Source of the DNA: Bacillota bacterium
Lineage (GTDB): Bacteria > Bacillota > Sulfobacillia > Thermaerobacterales > Thermaerobacteraceae
Direction of reading: 5' to 3'
Length of the DNA: 7,650 bases
Assembly (NCBI GenBank): GCA_003242195.1
Contig: QGUQ01000080.1
Coordinates: 1 to 7,650, forward strand
The position numbers were made by a program, and so were the translations under genes. Below the pieces are notes generated by a model that saw only the letters and a list, made by a program, of their open reading frames with translations, was not told where the DNA came from and searched no databases. Of this stretch, positions 1 through 6,069 are shown one piece after another. Position 1 is the first letter of the stretch. Every line of letters begins with the position of its first letter.

Positions 1-331
1 CCGCAATCAGGTACGGGTCCGGGAGATGCTGGAGAGCATCCGCCTGGCCCGCGAGGCGCTGAAGAACCTTCCCGACGGCCCCGTCATGGCGAAGCTGCCC
101 CGAGCCCTGCGCCCCCAAGGCGAGGTCTACCACGAGATCGAGTCACCGCGGGGCATCATCGGGCTCTACCTCGTGGCCGCGGGTGACGTGATGCCCTATC
201 GCGCCCACTGGCGCTCCCCCTGTTTCGTTCACCTTCAACTCCTGCCCATCATGGCCCGCGGGCAGCTCCTGGCCGACTTGACGGCCATCATCGGGAGCCT
301 CGACATCGTCCTGTGCGAAGTGGACCGCTAG
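1..331 (+). CDS. nuoD: NADH-quinone oxidoreductase subunit D (49-kDa subunit), C-terminal fragment
   Basis: The reading frame is open from base 2 and ends at TAG 329-331, so this is the last ~109 codons of a gene that starts left of the window; the Met at base 26 is internal. The C-terminus fits the 49-kDa subunit of respiratory complex I: YHEIESPRG, then PYRAHWRSP, MARGQLLADL and the terminal AIIGSLDIVLCEVDR. NuoD forms part of the quinone-binding cavity in the peripheral arm at the cytoplasmic membrane face. The related group 4 [NiFe] hydrogenase large subunits end in a DPCxxC motif. Here the aligned residues are DIVLCE, so the nickel-ligating cysteines are absent and a NuoD identity is favoured. 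Two unusual cysteines are visible (SPCF and LCEVDR); the second replaces a Gly that is usual in NuoD. The gene is followed by a 154-nt gap and a regulator, so it ends its operon on this side. No convincing U-tailed terminator follows it. Confidence 0.9.
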   Translation, partial: RNQVRVREMLESIRLAREALKNLPDGPVMAKLPRALRPQGEVYHEIESPRGIIGLYLVAAGDVMPYRAHWRSPCFVHLQLLPIMARGQLLADLTAIIGSLDIVLCEVDR

Positions 332-359
332 CCTCGGCCTCCGGTGGATGACAGGGCCA

Positions 360-389
360 TTGACACGCCGGCCCGGAACCGGCTACGTT
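360..389 (+). promoter_or_regulatory. Predicted sigma-A-type promoter of the tetR-efflux operon
   Basis: A perfect TTGACA -35 hexamer lies at 360-365. After 18 bp comes a weak -10 candidate, TACGTT, at 384-389. Transcription would then start near 395-397, a few bases before the inverted repeat at 402-434 and about 90 nt before the tetR start codon. The -35 match is strong and the -10 match is poor (three of six consensus bases). It is the only promoter-like element seen in the gap between nuoD and tetR. The placement is inferred from sequence alone. Confidence 0.5.
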
Positions 390-401
390 GCTCCTGTATG
401 G

Positions 402-434
402 AATGACCGGGGTCATGTTGTGACTCCGGTCATT
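402..434 (+). promoter_or_regulatory. 33-bp inverted repeat, predicted TetR-family operator
   Basis: The repeat is centred on base 418. Pairing 402-417 with 419-434 gives 13 matches out of 16. Each half is itself a smaller palindrome: ATGACCGGGGTCAT at 403-416 and TGACTCCGGTCA at 421-432. The site can therefore be read as two TGAC-N4-GTCA boxes with centres 17 bp apart, or as one long dyad. TetR-family dimers commonly bind such palindromes close to their own gene, and two dimers on adjacent faces are known for some members (QacR type). The site sits just downstream of the predicted promoter and 51 bp before the tetR GTG, which fits autorepression of the whole operon. The symmetry is directly visible; which protein binds is inferred. 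Confidence 0.7.
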
Positions 435-485
435 TAACACGGCATCGGTGTCGTTCCAAGGGCAGCCGGGGAAGGGGAGCCCGCG

Positions 486-1106
486 GTGAGTTTGCGCAAG
501 GCCCAGCGGGAGGCCGTACGCAACGCCCTCCTGCGGGAAGGAATGCGGTTGATGTCGCGCCAGGGCTTTGAGGCGACGACCGTCGACCAGATCGCCGCCG
601 CGGCGGGCGTGGCGAAGGGCACCTTCTACAACTACTTCACCAGCAAGGAGGACCTGGCCCTGGCGGCGCTGGTCTCCCTGCTGGCCCGCGTCGAGGACGA
701 GCTGTCCCAATCCCGGGCACAGGCCGGCGACCTGCGGGGCCGCCTGCGGGAGATGTTCTCCCGGTTGGTGGCGTGGACCCAGGACGTCAACCCCGAGCTG
801 ATCTGGCTCTGGTGCATCGAAAACCTGCGCCGCGGCGTGGAGGAACCGGCCTCGCGGATCTTCCACCGCCTCATGACGCGCCTGTGCGCCGAAGCCCAGC
901 AGACCGGGCAGCTGCGTACCGACCGCCGTCCCGAAGATCTGGCGCTCGACCTGGAAGGGATCGTCCTGGCCCGCATCGCGGCGTGGTATCACGGCGGGGC
1001 CCCGCCCGGCCTGATGGAGCGGTTGCTGGCCGCCGTGGACACCTACCTGACGGGAGCGGCTCCGGCGCCGGCATCACCTTCCCGCCAGGAGAAGGCGATG
1101 CCGTGA
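486..1106 (+). CDS. TetR/AcrR-family transcriptional regulator
   Basis: This 206-residue protein has the usual length for a TetR repressor. The N-terminal DNA-binding domain covers about residues 8-55. Its helix-turn-helix is at residues 32-51, with the characteristic TTVDQIAAAAGVAKGTFYNYF pattern starting at residue 31, followed by SKEDL, which starts the next helix. The C-terminal part (about 60-195) is all-helical and variable, as expected for the ligand-binding and dimerisation domain; the ligand cannot be read from the sequence. The GTG start is supported by GAAGGGGAG at 471-479, 6 nt upstream, and leaves a normal lead before the HTH. The gene is first in an operon with an efflux adaptor and an RND pump and has a strong inverted repeat 51 bp upstream. 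The likely role is therefore a local repressor of the pump, relieved by a transported compound. The family call is secure; the regulatory role is inferred from context. Confidence 0.93.
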   Translation: MSLRKAQREAVRNALLREGMRLMSRQGFEATTVDQIAAAAGVAKGTFYNYFTSKEDLALAALVSLLARVEDELSQSRAQAGDLRGRLREMFSRLVAWTQDVNPELIWLWCIENLRRGVEEPASRIFHRLMTRLCAEAQQTGQLRTDRRPEDLALDLEGIVLARIAAWYHGGAPPGLMERLLAAVDTYLTGAAPAPASPSRQEKAMP

Positions 1107-1120
1107 CAAGACCGGTGGAT

Positions 1121-1127
1121 GGGAGGG
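1121..1127 (+). promoter_or_regulatory. Ribosome binding site candidate for the adaptor gene
   Basis: GGGAGGG lies 6 nt upstream of the GTG at 1134 and is the strongest Shine-Dalgarno match near the start of the adaptor frame. It favours that GTG over the ATG at 1119, which has only a weak GGTGG just before it, and over the ATG at 1239, which has no recognisable site. The following TCCTCC can pair with part of the site in a short 4-bp stem. Confidence 0.5.
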
Positions 1128-1133
1128 TCCTCC

Positions 1134-2729
1134 GTGAGGGCAGGCGTGCAATCACCTGAATCCCCGTCGCCCGGGAGCCATGGGGGCTGCGGGGCGGCGC
1201 GGCCCGGCAGCCTTTTGGCCCGGCCCGGCCTGGCGAGCATGGGGTCGCCCTGTTGGGGTCTGGCGAGGAGGCTGCCGGGCAGGGGGCCGGGAGGCCAGGC
1301 GGGTGGGTGGCCGGCAAGGCGGAAAGGTCCCAGGTTGCTGGCGACCCTGCTCGTTCTCCTCGCCCTTCCCCTGGCGGCCTGCGGTCGCCAGGGCGGGGAA
1401 GAAGGTCCCGGGTCGGCGGCCGGGCAGAAGGAGCCCGTTGCGGTGACCGTCGCCGAGGTGAGCCGGGGCCGGCTGGAGGAGACCGTCGAGCTGGTAGGTC
1501 GCGTCCGGGGCCACGCGGAAGTGGCCGTCCGGCCGCTGGTGGCCGGCGTGGTGGACGAGGTGCGGGTCCAAGTCGGAGATCGCGTGCAAAAGGGACAGGT
1601 TCTGGTGGTCCTCGATGCGGAGCAGGCCGAGGCCCAGGTGGAGCAGGCCCAGGCCGCGGTGGAGGCGGCACGGGCGGGCCTGCGCCAGGCGGACTTGACG
1701 GCCCGCAGCCAGCGGCTGCAGGCGGACGCGGAGCTGGAGCAGGCGCGGCTGGCGGAAAGGGCTGCCCGTGTCCAGCTGGACGGCGCCCGGGAGGCGCTGG
1801 CCGCTCTGGAGGAGCAGTGGCAGGCCCTCGGCTGCGGGCGCCAGGGGGCGGCCGGCGGCAGGCCGTCTTCCGCCGCCTCCGGTGCAGCGGCCGGTGCGGG
1901 AACGGCACTCCCCGGTCAGACCGGGCCCGGTGGCCCCAACTCCGCCTCCGGTTGTGCGGGCCTGGCCGGGCAGCTCAGCCAGGCGCGGGCCGCCGTCCGG
2001 CAGGCCGAGCTCAACCTGGAGGGCGCCCGGGCACGGCTGAAGGCGGCCCAGCAGGCCCATGAACTGGCCCGGTCCGGCGACCCGCTGGCCGCGCCCCGGG
2101 CCCAGGTGCGCCAGGCCGAAGCCGCCCTGGCAGCGGCCCGGCGCCAGCTGGACCAGGCGCGGGTGACCGCTCCGGTGGCGGGCGTGGTGGGGGCCGTCTA
2201 CGCCCGGGTCGGCGAACCCACCTCGCCCCAGGCGCCGCAGCCCCTCGTCGTGCTCGTGGACCCGGACCCCGCGCGGGTGGAAGCGGACTTGCCCGAGGGT
2301 CTCTACCAGTCCGTGAAGCCGGGGACGTCGGTTAACGTGACGGTCGCCGGCAAGACCTACCGCGGGCGTGTCATCGCCAAGACCCTGGTGCCGGACGCCC
2401 GCACGGGTTCCTACATCGTCACCGTGGAGATTGCCGAATCCGGGGATGAGCTGGTTCCCGGGCAGGCTGCACGGGTGCAGGTCCCCGTTCAGCAAAGCGA
2501 GGAACGGCTGCTGATCCCGGCCGACGCTTTGCAGGAAGGGGACGAACCGGGCACGGGAGAGGTCTTCGTCTACGAGCAGGGGCGCGCGGTCCGGCGGGTG
2601 GTGCGTTACGAGCGCATGACCTCCGACCGGGTCGCCGTGCTGGACGGCCTGCGCGAAGGCGAGCGGGTGATCGTGCGCGGTCGCGACTTGGTGGCCGACG
2701 GTGACCCGGTGCGCGTCGTCGCGGAATGA
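1134..2729 (+). CDS. RND efflux system periplasmic/extracytoplasmic adaptor (membrane-fusion protein, HlyD/AcrA family), lipoprotein
   Basis: From the GTG at 1134 the product has 531 residues. A hydrophobic signal segment after ARRKGPRLL ends in the lipobox LAAC at Cys83 (codon 1380-1382), so the mature protein is probably a lipid-anchored lipoprotein. After it come a first beta/half-lipoyl segment (AEVAVRPLVAGVVDEVRVQV, about 128-147), a long alpha-hairpin rich in Ala/Gln/Glu/Arg heptads (about 162-232 and 276-343), and the second half-lipoyl segment (VTAPVAGVVGAVYARVGEP, about 344-362). The beta-barrel (ARVEADLPEG to ARVQVPV) and the membrane-proximal domain close the protein. This is the AcrA/MexA domain order. 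The family couples RND pumps to their exit path. The helix tip is replaced by a ~40-residue Gly/Ala/Ser/Pro-rich stretch between Cys234 and Cys274. The start is uncertain: 1134 has the best ribosome site but gives a ~67-residue tail before the signal; ATG 1239 and TTG 1335 are alternatives. The gene lies 27 nt after tetR and 54 nt before the pump. Confidence 0.9.
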   Translation: MRAGVQSPESPSPGSHGGCGAARPGSLLARPGLASMGSPCWGLARRLPGRGPGGQAGGWPARRKGPRLLATLLVLLALPLAACGRQGGEEGPGSAAGQKEPVAVTVAEVSRGRLEETVELVGRVRGHAEVAVRPLVAGVVDEVRVQVGDRVQKGQVLVVLDAEQAEAQVEQAQAAVEAARAGLRQADLTARSQRLQADAELEQARLAERAARVQLDGAREALAALEEQWQALGCGRQGAAGGRPSSAASGAAAGAGTALPGQTGPGGPNSASGCAGLAGQLSQARAAVRQAELNLEGARARLKAAQQAHELARSGDPLAAPRAQVRQAEAALAAARRQLDQARVTAPVAGVVGAVYARVGEPTSPQAPQPLVVLVDPDPARVEADLPEGLYQSVKPGTSVNVTVAGKTYRGRVIAKTLVPDARTGSYIVTVEIAESGDELVPGQAARVQVPVQQSEERLLIPADALQEGDEPGTGEVFVYEQGRAVRRVVRYERMTSDRVAVLDGLREGERVIVRGRDLVADGDPVRVVAE

Positions 2730-2767
2730 ACTCCGAGCCGGCTTCCGCACCGGCGGTCGTGGGGAAG

Positions 2768-2773
2768 AAAGGA
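2768..2773 (+). promoter_or_regulatory. Ribosome binding site for the RND permease TTG start
   Basis: AAAGGA lies 10 nt before the TTG at 2784. The spacing is somewhat long. No better start is available upstream in this frame, and the protein from this TTG (MSIARFSVHRPVF) matches the usual RND N-terminus, which supports the choice. Confidence 0.5.
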
Positions 2774-2783
2774 CGGCGTTACG

Positions 2784-5700
2784 TTGAGCATCGCACGCTT
2801 CTCCGTTCACCGGCCTGTGTTCGTGACCGTCGTCGTCATCGCCATGGTCCTGCTGGGGGCATTCCTCGTGCCCGTGATGCCGGTGGACTTGCTGCCCCAG
2901 CTGGACCTGCCGGTGGTAGTCGTCGCCACCTCCTACCCGGGGGCCGCGCCGGCGGAGATCGAGGCGCGGGTCATCGAGCCCCTGGAACAGGCGGTCAGCA
3001 CGGTCAACAACGTCAAGAGCGTGCGCTCCATCGCCCAGACCGGCTCCTCCCTGGTGATCCTGGAACTGGATTGGGGCACGGACCTGGACTTCACCGTCCT
3101 GGAGGTCCAGAAGCGCATCGACGCCGTGCGGGACCTGCTGCCCGAGGGCGTCGGCAGCCCCCGCGTGCTCACCCTGGATCCTTCGTCGATGCCGGTGGTC
3201 ACCCTGGGCGTGACGGGAGACCTGCCGCCGGAACGGCTGCAATCCCTGGCGGAGGATCGCATCGCCCCCGTGCTGGAGCAGGTGGAGGGCGTCGCCTCGG
3301 TGGCCGTGGTCGGCGGCGCCGAGCGTGAGGTGCGGGTGGTACTGGACCCAGCCCGGCTGGACGCCTACGGGTTGAGCCCCGCCCTGGTGGCCCGGGCCCT
3401 AGCGGGAGGGAACCTGCTGGCCACGACGGGCTCGGTGGACAGGGGCGAGCGGGAGCTGGTGATTCGCTTTGACGCCCAGTACCGCAGCGCCGCCGAGGTG
3501 GAGAACACGGTGATCAACACGCCAGCCGGCGGCACGGTGCGGATTGGCGACATCGCCAACGTGGAGGAAGGTCCTGCCGAGGCTCGGCAACTGGCCTTCC
3601 TGAACGGCGAGCCGGTGGTGCAGCTCCAGGTGCTGAAGGCCACCGACGGCAACACCCTGGCCGTCTCCCGGGGCGTGGAAGAGACCCTGGCCCGCCTGGA
3701 GGGGCAGTTGCCCTCCGGGGTCCGGGTGACGGCCATCCTGGACCAGGGGGATTTCATCGAAGAATCGGTGCGGACGGTGGCCGTCCACGGCATGCTGGGC
3801 GCCGCCATCGCCGTCGGGGTGCTGTACCTCTTCCTGGGCAACTGGCGCACCACGCTGGTCGTGGGCCTGATGATGCCGGTTTCCGTCGTCAGCACCTTCG
3901 CGCTTCTGGCGGCCTCCCACCAGACCCTCAACATCATCTCCCTGGGCGGCCTGCTGATCGGCATCGGCTCGCTGGTGGACTTCGCCATCGTGGTGATCGA
4001 GAGCATCCACCGCTACCGCATGCGTGGCACGCCGCCCCTGGAAGGGGCCGAGCAGGGAACGGCGGAAGTAGCCGCGGCGGTGACCGCCTCGGCCATCGCC
4101 CAGTGCGCCGTGTTCTTCCCGATGATGCTGACGGGCGGGCTGGCTGCGGAACTGTTCACCCCCCTTGCCCTGGCGGTGATCTTCTCCCACGCGGCCGCCC
4201 TGTTCGGGGCCGTCACCTTCGTGCCCATGCTGGCCGCCCGGGTGCTGGGCGCCACCTACAGGCAGGCCCGCCTGGTTGGATTCTGGATCCGTGCCATTGC
4301 ACGACTGGAAGAGGCCTACCGCCGCCTCCTGGCCGCCAGCCTGCGGCGGCGGGGCGTGGTGCTGGCGGTCTCCTTGGTGGTGTTTGCCTTGTCGGTGGTC
4401 CTGGCCCCCCTCCTGGGATCGGAGTTCATGCCCCAGGTGGACAGCGGGCAGATCCAGGTCACCGTGCGGGCTGCCCCGGCCACCCGCCTGGAGAGCACCC
4501 GGGAGGCCGCCCGCCGGCTGGAGGACATCCTGATCGGCATGCCCGAGGTGGACCGCGTGATCACCACCGTGGGCGGCGGCACCGGCGGCTTCACGGCCAG
4601 CACCGCCGGCAACAGCAACGAGGCGTCCCTGGTGGCGGTGCTGGTGCCCCGCGACCGGCGGGAACGGTCGGTGTTCGAGGTCCTGGACGAGTTCAAGCGC
4701 CGTGCCCGGGACATCCCCGGTATCGAGGTCCACGCCACGGCCGAATCCACGGCCCTGGGCATACGGCTCGGCCAGTTGGAGGTGCGCCTGGCGGGTGCCG
4801 ATCCCGATCGGTTGCGGGAACTGGCCGACCGGGTGGCGGAGATGGCCCGTCGCCTCCCCGGGGTGGCCGGAGCGGAGAGCAGCCTGGATCGCTCCCGGCC
4901 CGAGGTGGCGGTGTACCCCGACCGGGCGGCCATGGCGCGGTACGGCTTGTCGGTGCAGGAGGTCGAGACGGCCCTGCGGGTGGCCTTCGGCGGCATGACC
5001 GTCGCCCGGGTGCGTACGGGGACGGATGAATGGGACGTGCGCCTGGCCCTCCCTGACGAGGTGCGGGCCGAGTACGGCCGGCTGGCGGACTTCACGCTGC
5101 GCACCGCCATGGGCCAGGTGGTGCGTCTCGGCGACGTGGCCCGGATCGGGGTGGAACCGGCGCCCGTGGCCATCACCCGGGAGGACGGCCGGCGCCAGGT
5201 CCAGGTGGAGGTGAATCTAGACGGGTCACGGCCGCTGGGCGTGGTGACCGGCGAGATCCGGGCCGCCCTGGAGGGCATGTCGTTCCCCCAGGGGTACACG
5301 TGGTCCCTTGGGGGCGAGGCGGAACAGATGGACGAGACCTTCCGGTCCCTGGGCTTGTCCATCATGCTGGCCATCCTGCTCGTCTACCTGATCATGGCGG
5401 CCCAGTTCGAGTCCTTCTTCCACCCGCTGGTCATCCTGTTCTGCCTGCCACCGACGGTGGTGGGAGCCGTCGTCGGGCTGTGGCTCCACGGCATCCCCAT
5501 CGGCGTGACCGCCCTGCTGGGCTTCCTGATGCTGGTGGGGATCGTGATGAACAACGCCATCGTCCTCGTGGACTACACCAACGTCCTGCGGCGGCGGGGG
5601 ATGGGGCGGGAGGAGGCCCTCCTGGAGGCCGGCCCCGTGCGCTTGCGGCCCATCTTGATGACCATGCTGACCACCAACCTGGGTCTGGTGCCCTTCGCCT

Positions 5701-5897
5701 ACCTGCCGGGAGAGTCGTCGGAGCTGCTGCGACCGCTGGCCGTGGTGGTGATCTACGGCCTTCTGGCCTCGACCCTGGTCACCCTGGTCCTGGTGCCGGT
5801 GGCGTACAGCCTGCTGGAGGACGGTCTGCAGCGCTTGCGCGAGGCCTTTCGGCGGCGGGACGTGAGCGCGGGGGCGCGGGAGGTCCCGGGCGCCTAG
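2784..5897 (+). CDS. RND-superfamily multidrug efflux permease (AcrB/SwrC-like)
   Basis: The protein has 1037 residues, the normal length for an AcrB-type inner-membrane pump. It starts with the standard SIARFSVHRPVFVTVVV (TM1), followed by a large extracytoplasmic loop to about residue 325. TM2-TM6 begin with GMLGAAIAVGVLYLFLGNW (336-354). A second large loop opens with GSEFMPQVDSGQ, and TM8-TM12 run from about 857. RND pumps work as trimers driven by proton influx and export drugs, bile salts or surfactants. The relay region is unusual. TM4 reads GSLVDFAIVVIESI with Asp399 followed by Phe400, where AcrB has Asp407-Asp408. TM10 reads GIVMNNAIVLVDY with Asn923 at the AcrB Lys940 position. Thr960 matches AcrB Thr978. 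The gene follows its adaptor by 54 nt and is the last of the tetR operon. No outer-membrane channel gene is adjacent, as for SwrC/YerP in Bacillus. The superfamily is certain; the substrate is unknown. Confidence 0.95.
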   Translation: MSIARFSVHRPVFVTVVVIAMVLLGAFLVPVMPVDLLPQLDLPVVVVATSYPGAAPAEIEARVIEPLEQAVSTVNNVKSVRSIAQTGSSLVILELDWGTDLDFTVLEVQKRIDAVRDLLPEGVGSPRVLTLDPSSMPVVTLGVTGDLPPERLQSLAEDRIAPVLEQVEGVASVAVVGGAEREVRVVLDPARLDAYGLSPALVARALAGGNLLATTGSVDRGERELVIRFDAQYRSAAEVENTVINTPAGGTVRIGDIANVEEGPAEARQLAFLNGEPVVQLQVLKATDGNTLAVSRGVEETLARLEGQLPSGVRVTAILDQGDFIEESVRTVAVHGMLGAAIAVGVLYLFLGNWRTTLVVGLMMPVSVVSTFALLAASHQTLNIISLGGLLIGIGSLVDFAIVVIESIHRYRMRGTPPLEGAEQGTAEVAAAVTASAIAQCAVFFPMMLTGGLAAELFTPLALAVIFSHAAALFGAVTFVPMLAARVLGATYRQARLVGFWIRAIARLEEAYRRLLAASLRRRGVVLAVSLVVFALSVVLAPLLGSEFMPQVDSGQIQVTVRAAPATRLESTREAARRLEDILIGMPEVDRVITTVGGGTGGFTASTAGNSNEASLVAVLVPRDRRERSVFEVLDEFKRRARDIPGIEVHATAESTALGIRLGQLEVRLAGADPDRLRELADRVAEMARRLPGVAGAESSLDRSRPEVAVYPDRAAMARYGLSVQEVETALRVAFGGMTVARVRTGTDEWDVRLALPDEVRAEYGRLADFTLRTAMGQVVRLGDVARIGVEPAPVAITREDGRRQVQVEVNLDGSRPLGVVTGEIRAALEGMSFPQGYTWSLGGEAEQMDETFRSLGLSIMLAILLVYLIMAAQFESFFHPLVILFCLPPTVVGAVVGLWLHGIPIGVTALLGFLMLVGIVMNNAIVLVDYTNVLRRRGMGREEALLEAGPVRLRPILMTMLTTNLGLVPFAYLPGESSELLRPLAVVVIYGLLASTLVTLVLVPVAYSLLEDGLQRLREAFRRRDVSAGAREVPGA

Positions 5898-5998
5898 GCG
5901 GCGGGACGCCGGTCCGCCGGAGCGTTGGGAAGGACGCAGACCGCCGGAGAGGCAACATGGACGAACCTGCGGGCGGGGGCGGGAGCGGGAGTGGGCGC

Positions 5999-6048
5999 GA
6001 GGGGCCGGGCGCGCCGGGTGGCGGCCCGGCCCCTCTCACCCGGCGCGC
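5999..6048. terminator. Overlapping GC-rich hairpins at the convergent junction, possible bidirectional terminator
   Basis: Two perfect 12-bp stems share this segment. Stem A pairs 5999-6010 with 6024-6035 (13-nt loop). Stem B pairs 6009-6020 with 6037-6048 (16-nt loop). They interleave, and the connecting loops are 0-1 nt, so both cannot form fully at once. The segment lies 102 nt after the pump stop codon and 22 nt beyond the fabI stop codon, between convergent genes, where a shared terminator is expected. Neither strand has a run of T after the stems, so a canonical intrinsic terminator is not shown. The remainder of 5898-6069 holds only a repeated CCGCCGGAG and a doubtful small reading frame. 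Confidence 0.45.
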
Positions 6049-6069
6049 TGCCGGGGACGCGCTCGAGGG

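Noticed and set aside
332..400. Intrinsic terminator after nuoD
   Set aside because: Only a short 5-bp GCCGG/CCGGC pairing is present at 367-383, within the promoter spacer and without a T-run.
1121..1133. GGGAGGGTCCTCC as a regulatory hairpin that hides the adaptor ribosome site
   Set aside because: Only about 4 base pairs with a 4-nt loop can form, too weak to claim regulation.
1600..2170. Repeated CAGGCC-type DNA motifs in the adaptor gene as a repeat array
   Set aside because: They follow from recurring Gln-Ala heptad codons in the coiled-coil hairpin and are explained by the protein.
1152..3242. 696-codon minus-strand open frame opposite the adaptor and pump genes
   Set aside because: Its translation is rich in His/Gln/Gly/Arg with no family resemblance. 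It is the expected antisense shadow of GC-rich coding DNA, spanning two well-supported genes on the other strand.
5999..6048. H-type pseudoknot formed by the two interleaved stems
   Set aside because: The connecting loops would be 0 and 1 nt across stems of 10-12 bp, which is not sterically feasible; alternative hairpins are the reasonable reading.
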